A stretch of DNA of 64,000 bases from AC-49 sp963817035 (lineage in GTDB: Bacteria > Actinomycetota > Thermoleophilia > Solirubrobacterales > Solirubrobacteraceae), in contig CAWFMM010000004.1 of the NCBI GenBank assembly GCA_963817035.1, positions 124,001 through 188,000 on the forward strand, written 5' to 3'. The notes under the pieces were generated by a model. The model did not search any database and had not been told where the DNA came from. It worked only from the letters and a program-made list of their open reading frames with translations. This document shows, piece after piece, positions 54,128-62,158 of this stretch (the first letter of the stretch is position 1; every line of letters starts with the position of its first letter). The position numbers and the translations under genes were made by a program.

Positions 54128-54994
54128 ATGATCTCCTACCTCCAAGCTGCGGTACTCGGACTCCTCCAGGGCGTCGCCGAGCCGTTCCCGGTCAGCTCGC
54201 TCGGCCACGGCGTGATCCTGCCGAGTGTGATGGGCTGGGACATCCACCAGAACGACCCGTTCTTCCTGACCTTCCTCGTCGCCACGCATTTCGCGACCGC
54301 GGTCGTCCTGTTCGTCCTGTTCTGGGCGGATTGGAAGCGGATCATCAGCGGCGTCCTGCGCTCGCTGCGCATCCGGGAGATCCGCGCGGACGACGTCGAC
54401 GCCAAGCTCGGTTGGCTGCTGATCGCCGGCACGATCCCGACCGCTGTGCTCGGGCTGCTCCTCGAGCACTCCCTGCGCCACCTCTTCGCCAGCGCGACGA
54501 CCGCGGCGCTCTTCCTGATCGCCAACGGCATCATGCTGCTCGGCTGCGAGCACCTGCGCAAGCGCCGTCCGGAGCCCGACGACTGGAAGGGCGACGGCGA
54601 CCAGCGCATCTCGAAGCTGACCTACCGCCAGGGGTTCGCGGTCGGCGTGTCGCAGTGCATCGCGCTGATCCCCGGGTTCAGCCGCTCGGGCGCGACGATG
54701 GGCGGCGGCCTGGTCGTCGGGCTGAGCAACGAGGACGCCGCGCGCTTCTCGTTCCTGCTCGCGACGCCGATCATCGGCGCCGCTGCGCTGCTCAAGCTGC
54801 CCGAGCTCGCCGGCTCCCAGGGCGACGGCGTCCGCGGGCCGGCGCTGGTCGGCGCGCTGTGCGCCGCGCTGACGACGTACATCGCGGTCAAGTTCCTGCT
54901 GCGCTTCTTCCGCAGTGGCCGCCTGACGCCGTTCGGGATCTACTGCATCGTCGTCGGCGGCGTGCTGAGCATCGCGTTCGCCGCCGGAGCGTAG
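54128..54994 (+). CDS. uppP: undecaprenyl-diphosphatase
   Basis: An integral-membrane phosphatase that recycles undecaprenyl-PP carrier lipid for peptidoglycan and surface glycans; it also gives bacitracin resistance. The 288-residue protein has seven or eight helices. GLLQGVAEPFPVSSLGHGVI is the (E/Q)-rich motif with Glu18 and the PVSS serine. IPGFSRSGATMGGGLVVGLS is the second motif with the catalytic arginine. A charged cytosolic loop separates helices 3 and 4. The last bases overlap a terminator stem. It fits functionally with the glycan locus at the start of the window. Confidence 0.93.
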   Translation: MISYLQAAVLGLLQGVAEPFPVSSLGHGVILPSVMGWDIHQNDPFFLTFLVATHFATAVVLFVLFWADWKRIISGVLRSLRIREIRADDVDAKLGWLLIAGTIPTAVLGLLLEHSLRHLFASATTAALFLIANGIMLLGCEHLRKRRPEPDDWKGDGDQRISKLTYRQGFAVGVSQCIALIPGFSRSGATMGGGLVVGLSNEDAARFSFLLATPIIGAAALLKLPELAGSQGDGVRGPALVGALCAALTTYIAVKFLLRFFRSGRLTPFGIYCIVVGGVLSIAFAAGA

Positions 54995-55015
54995 GCCGCC
55001 ACCACGCGGCCTACG
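54990..55015. terminator. terminator hairpin at the end of uppP
   Basis: CGTAGGCCGC and GCGGCCTACG form a perfect 10-base-pair stem around the six-base loop CACCAC. The uppP stop codon lies inside the left arm. The convergent gene ends at 55096. Confidence 0.65.
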
Positions 55016-55095
55016 CCCGGCGGGCCGACTGGCGGGTCATGCCCCATGCCCCGCAGCGGCCATTCGCCAGGGTCAACGGGCGACGGCGCAGGAAG

Positions 55096-55344
55096 TTACG
55101 CGGGCGACGCGGACTTCGGGCCCGAGGCGAACCAGGCGATCGCGAACGCCCCCAGCGCGAGGACCAAAGCGGCGATGCCGTGCTTGCTGTGGTGGTGGCC
55201 GGCGTCCTTGCTGGACGCGTCGGCGTGGCCGGGGAAGAACGACGGCAGCGAATGCGCCGCGTCGACGAAGTACACGACTGCGACCACGAGCAGGATGACG
55301 CCGATCACTGTGGCGATCGGGACGATGACGCGACGGTTGGACAC
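55096..55344 (-). CDS. small two-helix membrane protein
   Basis: The 82-residue product has one helix at each end (VPIATVIGVILLVVAVVYFV and IAALVLALGAFAIAWFASG). Between them lies an extracytoplasmic loop rich in histidine (HADASSKDAGHHHSKH). The histidine run could bind a metal. It starts ten bases after the pepT stop, so the two form an operon. The family is not recognised; such short helix-loop-helix proteins are common in actinobacteria. Confidence 0.6.
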   Translation of the reverse strand: MSNRRVIVPIATVIGVILLVVAVVYFVDAAHSLPSFFPGHADASSKDAGHHHSKHGIAALVLALGAFAIAWFASGPKSASPA

Positions 55345-55354
55345 GGACGGCAGC

Positions 55355-56603
55355 CTACCGCGCCCACTCGGCGGCCAGGTGCACGATCACCGCGGCCGCG
55401 GCGGCCATGTCCTGCACGGTGACCCACTCGCGCGGGGAGTGAAAGGCGTGGCCGCCGGCGAAGATGTTCGGCGTCGGCAGGCCCTTGGCGCTGAGCATCG
55501 ACCCGTCGGTCCCGCCGCGGATCGGGGTGCGGATCGGCTCGATCCCCTCGGCACGGATCGCGGCCTCGGCCTTCTCGACGATCTCGGGGAACGGGGCGAG
55601 ATGGGCGCGCATGTTCGGGTACTGCGGGCGCGACGTGAACTCCAGGCGGGCGCCCGGGTTGGCGTCGACGACGCGCTGCGCGATCGATCGCAGCAGCTCG
55701 ACGTGCTGGGCGAGCAGGTCGTCGTCGAAGTCGCGCACGATGAAGCGGATCGTCGCCTTCGGGGTGTCGCCCTCGAGCGTGATCGGGTGGATGTAGCCGT
55801 CGCGGTTGTCGGTCTGCTCGGGGCTGAGCTCGGGCGGCAGGGCGGCGAGGACCTGGCCGGCGACCCGGATCGCCGAGACGAGGATGCCCCTGGCGAAGCC
55901 GGGGTGCACGTCGTAGCCGTGGATCGTCACGATCGCCTCGGCGGCGGTGAAGGTCTCGTCCTGGAGCTCGCCGATGGTGGAGCCGTCGAGGGTGTAGGCG
56001 CAGTGGGCGCCGAAGCGTTCGACGTCGAAGAGCTCCGCGCCCGCGCCGACCTCCTCGTCGGGCGTGAAGCCGATGCGCAGGGTCGGGCGCGGGAGCTCGG
56101 GGTGGGCGACGAGGTGAGCGACCGCGGCCATGATCTCGGCGATCCCGGCCTTGTCGTCGGCGCCGAGGAGCGTGTCGCCGGAGGCGGTGACGATGTCCTC
56201 GCCGGTCTTGGTCTTGCAGGGTCGGCAGCGCGTCGGGGTCGAGGATCACGTCGTTGTTGGGCAGGGCGATCGTCGTGCCGTCGTAGTCGCGGTGGACGAT
56301 CGGGACGACGTTCGTTCCGGAGACCTCGGGGCTCGTGTCGACGTGGGCGAGTAGGCCGATGACCGGGCCGGTGCCGGGGAGGGTGGCGAAGACGTAGCCG
56401 TTGTCGTCGAGGCTTGCATCGGTGAGGCCGAGCGTCTTGAGCTCTTCGACAAGCAGCCGGGAGAGGTCGAGCTGGCCGGGCGTGCTCGGGCTCTGCGTGC
56501 GGTCGAGGGCCGAGCGTGTGTCGATGCGGGCGTAGCGCGTGAAGCGCTCGAGGACGTCGTCGGCGAGTGATTGCGCGAGCGGCGAGGTGTACGGGGCGGG
56601 CAT
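55355..56603 (-). CDS. pepT: peptidase T (tripeptide aminopeptidase), frameshifted
   Basis: A zinc M20-family aminopeptidase for tripeptides. The first frame (ATG 56603) gives ERFTRYARIDTRSALDRTQS, IGLLAHVDTSPEVSG with the first metal histidine and catalytic aspartate, and ALPNNDVILDPDALPTL. The second frame resumes with KTKTGEDIVTASGDTLLGAD then DKAGIAEIMAAVAHL, and continues to GFTPDEEVGAGAELF and FAGGHAFHSPREWV with the last metal histidine. The switch at about 56217 (CCCTGCAAG) fits one extra base. The joined length of about 415 residues is normal for PepT. Confidence 0.88.
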
Positions 56604-56675
56604 GGTTTCCAGCCTACGCGTACGTGGTCACCGGATGGTCACGGGGCGGGGCCGGACGGCGTCGAAGGTGGGGGT

Positions 56676-56843
56676 GTGCAAGCCAACATCACGCCAGTTG
56701 CTGTGCCGACCACGGATCCGCCGAGCGCCCCTGCGGTCGAGGGGTCCGATCCGCCGCGCCGTCCCGAGCGCAGAGTCGAACCCGACCGCGGCCTCCAGCG
56801 CCTCGTCGACGCCGTCCACCGCGTGATGGCCGGCCGCCGTTGA
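56676..56843 (+). CDS. possible small proline-rich protein
   Basis: GTG 56676, preceded by GAAGGTGGG, opens a 55-codon frame: VQANITPVAVPTTDPPSAPA, then acidic and arginine-rich segments and an amphipathic end (GLQRLVDAVHRVMAGRR). It occupies the 330-base space between pepT and the tRNA gene, which otherwise shows nothing. Weak evidence: a fair ribosome-binding site and a soluble composition only. Confidence 0.3.
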   Translation: MQANITPVAVPTTDPPSAPAVEGSDPPRRPERRVEPDRGLQRLVDAVHRVMAGRR

Positions 56844-56933
56844 CGAGCGTCAGGCGTCGCCCGCCCCGCCGGTACCATCACGGCAGGCGCCCGGGGCTGG
56901 TTCGTCCACGTTCTGACCTCGGGCGCCCTACAT

Positions 56934-57006
56934 GCCGACGTAGCTCAGCTGGTAGAGCACTTCACTCGTAATGAAGGGGTCGGGGGTTCGAGTCCCCCCG
57001 TCGGCT
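56934..57006 (+). tRNA. tRNA-Thr (anticodon CGT)
   Basis: The cloverleaf is complete. The acceptor stem GCCGACG pairs with CGTCGGC (56999-57005), with discriminator T at 57006. The D arm holds AGCTCAGCTGGTAGAG. The anticodon arm is CTTCA-CTCGTAA-TGAAG, so the anticodon is CGT (threonine, codon ACG). The T arm holds GGGGGTTCGAGTCCCCC. CCA is not encoded. Confidence 0.96.
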
Positions 57007-57293
57007 TGGGGGAAAGGGCTGGAAATGGGCGGGTCGAGGCGAAGGCGTCCGCGCGTCTTCTCCGGTGGTCGACTGGGGGAGCCGCTCGTGGAGCTGGTGG
57101 GCGAGCACCGGCGGCTCGTCGACCGCCTGGAGACGACCTCCGGCCGCCGCCGAGGAGGCGTTTCGCGACCGCGTGTGGACTGCTGCTGTACCCTCCCGCG
57201 GAGTCGAGAAGCCTCCGCGAATCGCCACGGCCCAGCCGTCCGACTGGCGGCCGAGCGCGAGAGAGGCGGCATGCAACGATCCGGGAAGCTGGG
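57007..57293. other. noncoding stretch 3' of the tRNA gene
   Basis: Open frames here are GC-rich shadows without start signals or recognisable protein sequence. I see no direct repeat of the tRNA 3' end in this stretch or further downstream, so there is no evidence for an integrated element with attachment sites. No gene is called. Confidence 0.4.
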
Positions 57294-57695
57294 ATGAGCA
57301 CGGAGACCGAGGCGAACAAAGACGTCGTGCAGCGGCTGCTTCGTGCGCTGGCCGAAGGCCGCCTCGACGACGCCGTGTCTTTTGCGGCACCGGACTGCCT
57401 GTGGTGGGTGCTGGGGCAGGGCGAGTTCGACGTGGAGACGATGAAGGGGCGCTTCTGGAGCCGCTGGGCCAGCCCTTCGGCCGCCATCCCGGGGACGGAC
57501 GGCCTGACGATCATCAGCATGACGGCCGAGGACGACCGGGTCGCCGTGGAGCTTAAGGGCGACATCAGGCTGCCCGACGGCCGCGAGTACCGGAACGCCT
57601 ACTTCATGCTGTTCACCTTTGCCGACGGCCGGCTCACCCGGGTGCGCGAGTACTTCGACACGGCGTACGTCCAGAACACGTTCGCGTCGCCCTGA
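57294..57695 (+). CDS. SnoaL/NTF2-like protein
   Basis: The 133-residue protein starts at ATG 57294 and has the cone-shaped NTF2 fold pattern: VVQRLLRALAEGRLDDAVSF, AAPDCLWWVLGQGEF, WSRWASPSAAIPGTDGLTII, and DGREYRNAYFMLFTFADGRL leading into a TRVREYFDTAY strand. This matches the ketosteroid-isomerase-like SnoaL_2 group, whose members are enzymes or small-molecule binders. Function cannot be narrowed. It stands alone between the tRNA and the decayed gene. Confidence 0.78.
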   Translation: MSTETEANKDVVQRLLRALAEGRLDDAVSFAAPDCLWWVLGQGEFDVETMKGRFWSRWASPSAAIPGTDGLTIISMTAEDDRVAVELKGDIRLPDGREYRNAYFMLFTFADGRLTRVREYFDTAYVQNTFASP

Positions 57696-57960
57696 CCAGT
57701 GCGCGAGCCGCGTTTTCAGAAAAGGTCTTTGCCTTGCACTCCGGTGACACCGACGAATAGATGACATCGACCACGGGCGCGTAATCGCGTCGCGCGTGTT
57801 CGTCAGGGTGATCGTGAGCGGGACGTCTGGCTGGTAGAAGAAGCGACGCCCATCTCGTCCGCGAAGAAGCGCCACGTCCCCCAGGCCGATCTGAAGGTCG
57901 TGGCCGGTCCAGGCGAACTTCGGCGATCCGGCATAGGCGCTGCTGGGCACCGACGGCGTG

Positions 57961-58649
57961 ATGGAGCCTGTGGACGTTCGGGTGGGGGTCAGGAACCAGG
58001 GGCGCAAGGACGCGCCGGCCTCGATCAAGCTCCCCAAGCTGAAGGCCCCACACGAGCGCCCACTACGAGACGGTCGAGCTGACCGGCAGTCCGAAGCTCG
58101 GCTTTGCCCAGATCGGCGCCGTCGCAGATCCCGATGAGAAGATCCCGGACGGCGACCGGGGCAACAACTTCTTCAAGGGCGAGCATTTCGTGATCATCGC
58201 CAAGCAGTGGAACGTGCCCGATTTCGAGACGATCACCACTGAGCCCGGCTCCGCCGCACGAACCACGAAGGCCGTTCGACCGCTCCAAGCAGCAGTACGT
58301 CTATCTGCCGATGGGCGGGATCACCAGTACGTCGACGTACGGCGGGGCCTGCACCGGCACCGGGTCGCTGACGGTGACCCACACCCCTTGGGCGGGCTTC
58401 CTGCGCATCAACGCCGACTTCAGGTCCTACGACGTTCTGGTGCAGGCCGGCCCAACCAAGTACCCGGTCACGATCACGTGCCTCGGAGGGATCTCCACGA
58501 CCGCGATGAACGGGTTCGACGATCTCGACACGTCCGCCGACGGCACGGCCCCGGTGACCAACGAGCAGGCGCCGACGGTCAGCGGCGACTTCGGCGATCC
58601 GACGAAGCGCCTCGAGTGGAAGTGGCAGTTCCAGGCCGCCGGCCAGTAG
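57961..58649 (+). pseudogene. decayed secreted/beta-sandwich protein gene
   Basis: Protein-like sequence runs through at least three frames. Frame one begins at 57961 (MEPVDVRVGVRNQGRKDAPA). Frame two holds AHYETVELTGSPKLGFAQIG and GNNFFKGEHFVIIAKQWNVP. Frame three holds PFDRSKQQYVYLPMGGITST up to TKRLEWKWQFQAAGQ and a TAG at 58649. The segments line up in order, so they look like one former gene with two or more frameshifts. The minus strand at 57750-57950 also shows a beta-rich segment (WTGHDLQIGLGDVALLRG). No family is recognised. Confidence 0.5.
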
Positions 58650-58710
58650 CGCCTCGACCAGCTCGACGTACGGCGGCCCCTCCTTTGAGTAGGCCGCATT
58701 GATCGGCAGG

Positions 58711-59283
58711 TCAGCGGCTGTAGCGGCCGTTGAGCACCCCGGTCGCAAGCGCGTGCTGCCTGATCGCCTGGCGCACGTCGTTCGGTGAGGCGCCGGCATT
58801 CAGCCCGAGGTCGTCATCGAGCGCGTAGACGTGGAACACGTAGTCGTGCGGCTTGTCCCCAGGCGGTGGGCACGGGCCCGTGTATTCGGCGTCGCCGGAC
58901 GAGTTCGTTCCCTGGACGCTGCCGCGCGGGACGCTGTCGGCGGCGGTGCTGGCCGCGCCGCGGGGGATGTCGTAGACGGTCCAGTGCACGAAGGTCCCGC
59001 CCGGCGCGTCGGGGTCCTCCATCAGCAGCGCAAATGAGCGAGTCTTCGTCGGGGTTCGGGTCCACGTGAGCTGCGGCGAGGTGTTCTGCCCGTCGCAGGT
59101 GTAGCGCGCCGGGATCCGGGCGTCGTTGACGAAACCGGTGCTCGTCAGGCCGAGGGCCGACCCCGACGCGACGGGTGCGCTGGAATCGTCGCTCGTGCCT
59201 GAACCGCCGCCACCGCAGCCGGCGACGAGGCCGGCGAGGACGGGCGCGATCACCATGACGCGGACAGCGGTCACGGACCGCAC
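58711..59283 (-). CDS. lipoprotein of the PEBP/RKIP (YbhB/YbcL) family
   Basis: A 190-residue protein with a lipoprotein signal: helix VMVIAPVLAGLVAGC, lipobox LVAGC, then a G/S/D-rich linker. The PEBP fold follows: IPARYTCDGQNTSPQLTWTR, SFALLMEDPDAPGGTFVHWT with the DPDxP and HW ligand-site residues, and TGPCPPPGDKPHDYVFHVYA with the GPxPPxGxHxY motif. These proteins bind phospho-ligands; bacterial members have no firmly established role. It is convergent with the decayed gene. Confidence 0.88.
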   Translation of the reverse strand: MRSVTAVRVMVIAPVLAGLVAGCGGGGSGTSDDSSAPVASGSALGLTSTGFVNDARIPARYTCDGQNTSPQLTWTRTPTKTRSFALLMEDPDAPGGTFVHWTVYDIPRGAASTAADSVPRGSVQGTNSSGDAEYTGPCPPPGDKPHDYVFHVYALDDDLGLNAGASPNDVRQAIRQHALATGVLNGRYSR

Positions 59284-59440
59284 GCTATCTCCTCAGACCG
59301 GCCGCTCGGCTTCTCCGCCCCGCGCCTACCTCCAGCCGCGAGTAGGCTCGGCTGAGTGCTTCGACATAGGCCGGGCTCGCTGGGTGCCACGACGTTCGCC
59401 CGATGGTGGACGCTGGCGGCGTGACGGGTCCGTGCGCCGC

Positions 59441-60247
59441 CTAGCCGCCCCGGAGCTCCGCGATCGCATGCCGTTGCGAGGCGAGGCTCGGGCTGTGGGC
59501 GAAGTACCCGCCGTCGACCGCGAGCACCTCGCCGGTGATGAACGCCGACTCGTCGGAGGCGAGGAAGCGGATCGCGCGCGCCACGTCATCGGGTTCGCCG
59601 AGGCGGCCGAGCAGCTTGTTCTCGACCACCGCCTCCTGCAGGCGCGGCGGCATCCCGGCCTTGAGCGCCTCGGTGGCGACCAGGCCGGGGGCGACCGCGT
59701 TGCAACGGATCCCCTGGGCGCCGTACTGCGTGGCGACGTAGCGCGTCAGGGACTCCACAGCCGCCTTCGAGCATCCGTAGGCGGTCAGCGCGTCCTGGCC
59801 GCCGCGCGCGGTGCCCGAGCTGACGTTGACGATCGAGCCGCCGCCCGCCGCGACCATCGCCGGGATCACGTGCTTGCACACCAGCATCGTCCCGCGCGCG
59901 ATGACCCGGAAGATCTCGTCCCAAACCTCCGCGTCGAGGGTGTCGACCGCGGTATCGGCCGGGTGGCCGGTGAGGGCCGCGTTGTTGACCAGCACATCGA
60001 TCCGGCCGAAGTGCCCGCGCACATGGGCGACGAGCGCTCGCACCGAGTCCTCGTCGGTGATGTCGACCGGATGGGCGATCGCCTCGCCCTGCGCCCCGAC
60101 GGCGGCCTGGGCCTCGTCGAGCGCCGTGCCCGGCAGGTCGGCGATCACCACGCGCGCGCCGGCGCCGGCCATGGCGTGGGCGGTGCTCCGCCCGATCCCG
60201 CGTGTCGCTCCCGTCACGATCGTGACCCTGCCGTCGAGCTCGATCAT
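59441..60247 (-). CDS. short-chain dehydrogenase/reductase
   Basis: A 268-residue classical SDR. VTIVTGATRGIGRSTAHAMA is the TGxxxGIG cofactor loop, VVIADLPG ends in the aspartate that favours NAD, DVLVNNAALTG the NNAG-like motif, and SIVNVSSGTARGGQDALTAY with YGCSKAA supplies the catalytic Ser-Tyr-Lys. The DGGYFAH end is typical. GAGGAGGAG precedes ATG 60247. The substrate is unknown; it lies beside remnants of a quinone oxidoreductase and a TetR gene, so it may once have belonged to a catabolic cluster. Confidence 0.9.
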   Translation of the reverse strand: MIELDGRVTIVTGATRGIGRSTAHAMAGAGARVVIADLPGTALDEAQAAVGAQGEAIAHPVDITDEDSVRALVAHVRGHFGRIDVLVNNAALTGHPADTAVDTLDAEVWDEIFRVIARGTMLVCKHVIPAMVAAGGGSIVNVSSGTARGGQDALTAYGCSKAAVESLTRYVATQYGAQGIRCNAVAPGLVATEALKAGMPPRLQEAVVENKLLGRLGEPDDVARAIRFLASDESAFITGEVLAVDGGYFAHSPSLASQRHAIAELRGG

Positions 60248-60373
60248 CTCGCTCCTCCTCCGCCGGCCCGGGCGGCTCGATGAGGCCGGACATTATCGGC
60301 CCGCGGACCAGGCCGGTCGTGCTCGAGACGCTGCACCGGGGCAGCCGCTCCAGCCATGGCCTAGGCTGGGCGA

Positions 60374-60597
60374 ATGCTCGCCGGCGGCTACCCCACGTCC
60401 GGCCCCGACCAGGGAGTGATCGAGATCCGCGAGATCCCGCGCCCGACCCCGCGGTCGGCGAGATCACGCGTGCGCTGACGGCAGGCGCGCTGAGCACCCT
60501 GCCGCTCACGCGATTCCCGCTCCAGCAGCTCGCCGAGGCCCACGACGCGGTCGAGGCCGGTGCGGTCGGCAAGGTTCTCGTCGGTATCCCGTTGTAG
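60374..60597 (+). pseudogene. quinone oxidoreductase/MDR gene reduced to its two ends
   Basis: From ATG 60374 the frame encodes an N-terminus of medium-chain reductases (QGVIEIREIPRPTP). It is followed at once, in another frame, by the C-terminus of the same family (VGEITRALTAGALSTLPLTR, then FPLQQLAEAHDAVEAGAVGK and VLVGIPL, stop at 60595-60597). About 250 residues between them are gone. This fits an internal deletion with a frame change at about 60450. Confidence 0.65.
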
Positions 60598-60716
60598 AAC
60601 GAGCCGGTCGCCGCTCCGGCGGCCTTCGAGATGTCGGTGATCTTGGCGTCGACGAAGCCGTTGTGCTCGAAGCCGCGCCGAGCGCGCCGCGCGGCGGCGC
60701 GCGAAAGTAGACTCAT
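60594..60716 (-). pseudogene. TetR-family regulator, N-terminal fragment
   Basis: The frame from ATG 60716 gives RARRGFEHNGFVDAKITDIS and KAAGAATGSFYN, the helix-turn-helix of TetR regulators (compare the usual AAGVATGSFYTYF). Homology stops at SFYN, exactly where the sequence becomes the 3' end of the convergent quinone oxidoreductase remnant. The rest of the HTH and the ligand domain are missing. Confidence 0.65.
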
Positions 60717-60722
60717 CGATCC

Positions 60723-61715
60723 ATGAAATTTCTCCGATTCGACGACAACACCACCGGCCTCCTGGTCGACCACGACTCCGGCCCCGTCGTACTCGACGTC
60801 GCCGCCAGCCTGCCCGCGTTCGCCGGCACCGACGCCGCCGCGGCGCAGACCCTCACCGCCCTGCTCGGCCACGACGGCCGCGGGAGTTGGACGGCGCTGA
60901 TCGAGAGCTGGGAACAGGCCCGCGGCCCGTTCGGCGCGCTGATCGCGTTCGCGGCGGACGCGTCATCCGGCGCAGTGACGAAGCCGCTCGACAGCGTTCG
61001 CCTCTGCGCGCCGCTCGCCTCGCCGGTGTCGCGGATCTTCGCGCTGGGGACGAACTTCGCCGAGCACACGGCCGGCGCCGCGGCGTCGTTGGGGTCCGTC
61101 GACCCCAACGCCGACGGCGTGCCCGAGGAGGAGCGGCTGGTCGGCGGTTTCTTCGTCATCCCGGGGACCGTCAGCGGTCCGGATGACGAGATCGCGCCGC
61201 CGAGCTTCGTGCAGTACCTGGACTACGAGGTCGAGGCGACGGTTGTCCTCGGCGCGGCGGGCCGCGACCTCGACCGCGACTCCGTGAACATCTGGGGCGT
61301 GACCGTCTTCAACGACTTCAGCATCCGTGACCCCCACCTCGGCGTCGGCGGCGGCGACCGCGCCCAGGGCTTCCCGTACTTCCTCCAGAAGAACTTCGAC
61401 GGCGGCAACGCGTGCGGCCCGTACGTCGTCGTCGACGAGGGCCTGGACCCCCAAAACCTGGGCGTCGAGTCGCGCGTCAACGGTCAGCAGCGCCAGAACG
61501 GCACGACGGCGCAAATGATCACGAGCTTCGCTCAGCGCGTCGAGTGGATCTCCCGGTTCATGACCCTGAACGCGGGCGACATGATCACGTCGGGTACGCC
61601 GGCCGGGACGGCGATCGAGCAGGGCGTGGACGGTCCGTATCTGAAGGCCGGAGACGTCGTCGAGGTCGAAGTCGAGGGTGTCGGGGTCTTGCGCAACACC
61701 ATCACGCGTCGGTGA
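60723..61715 (+). CDS. fumarylacetoacetate hydrolase (FAH) family protein
   Basis: A 330-residue protein. The N-terminal FAH_N-like part (about 1-90) is followed by the metal-dependent hydrolase/isomerase core: RIFALGTNFAEHT, PPSFVQYLDYEVEATVVLGA with the metal-binding acidic residues (E-x-E), VTVFNDFSIRD with the D, and MITSGTPAGTAIEQG. Family members cleave C-C bonds or decarboxylate in aromatic-acid breakdown (HpcE-like). Its start lies six bases from that of the divergent TetR remnant, which may once have controlled it. The 3' end overlaps the convergent SnoaL gene by 14 bases. Confidence 0.88.
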   Translation: MKFLRFDDNTTGLLVDHDSGPVVLDVAASLPAFAGTDAAAAQTLTALLGHDGRGSWTALIESWEQARGPFGALIAFAADASSGAVTKPLDSVRLCAPLASPVSRIFALGTNFAEHTAGAAASLGSVDPNADGVPEEERLVGGFFVIPGTVSGPDDEIAPPSFVQYLDYEVEATVVLGAAGRDLDRDSVNIWGVTVFNDFSIRDPHLGVGGGDRAQGFPYFLQKNFDGGNACGPYVVVDEGLDPQNLGVESRVNGQQRQNGTTAQMITSFAQRVEWISRFMTLNAGDMITSGTPAGTAIEQGVDGPYLKAGDVVEVEVEGVGVLRNTITRR

Positions 61716-62154
61716 CGTCACCCATCCAGTGCTGCACGCCGACCTCGGCGACCTGGGAAAGGTCGCCGGGGTCGAGCGTCACCTCGCAGTGGGTGACGAG
61801 CGAGCCGCTGACGGTGAGCACGTAGGCGACCGGTACTCGGTAGGACGAGCCGTCGCTGCGCGTGCCTGCCCACGTCATGCGCAGATGGACGACGTTGCCC
61901 TCGGCTGACGCCGCCACGTCCTCCTGGTGGAAGTCGGGCATCGCCTGCAGGAAGGCCTCGTTCATCGCGTGCTCGCGCACCCGCAGCTCCGGGCCGACGC
62001 GCACGCCGTCGTTGCTCATCGCAGGGACGTGCGTGACGATCAGGTCATCGGCCCACAGGCTGCCGAGCTCGTCGATATAGGCAAGGACGTTGTGTCCGTC
62101 ACCGATAACCGCGGTGAGACGGTCGACGATCTGTTGCGCTTCGGTTCGTTGCAT
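61702..62154 (-). CDS. SnoaL/NTF2-like protein
   Basis: The 150-residue product has an N-terminal helix (EAQQIVDRLTAVIGDGHNVL) then alternating strands: LWADDLIVTHVPAMS, MPDFHQEDVAASAEGNVVHL, RMTWAGTRSDGSSYRVPVAY and VTHCEVTLDPGDLSQVAEVG. This is the SnoaL-like NTF2 pattern. It lies four bases after the FAD oxidoreductase stop, so the two form an operon. The role is unknown. Confidence 0.75.
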   Translation of the reverse strand: MQRTEAQQIVDRLTAVIGDGHNVLAYIDELGSLWADDLIVTHVPAMSNDGVRVGPELRVREHAMNEAFLQAMPDFHQEDVAASAEGNVVHLRMTWAGTRSDGSSYRVPVAYVLTVSGSLVTHCEVTLDPGDLSQVAEVGVQHWMGDVTDA

Positions 62155-62158
62155 GCCC

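Noticed and set aside
56971..57297. 108-codon frame running through the tRNA gene
   Set aside because: It starts inside the tRNA and encodes arginine-rich shadow sequence with no family resemblance.
56934..58700. Genomic island integrated at tRNA-Thr
   Set aside because: The downstream region is decayed and gene-poor, but there is no integrase and no repeat of the tRNA 3' end in the window.
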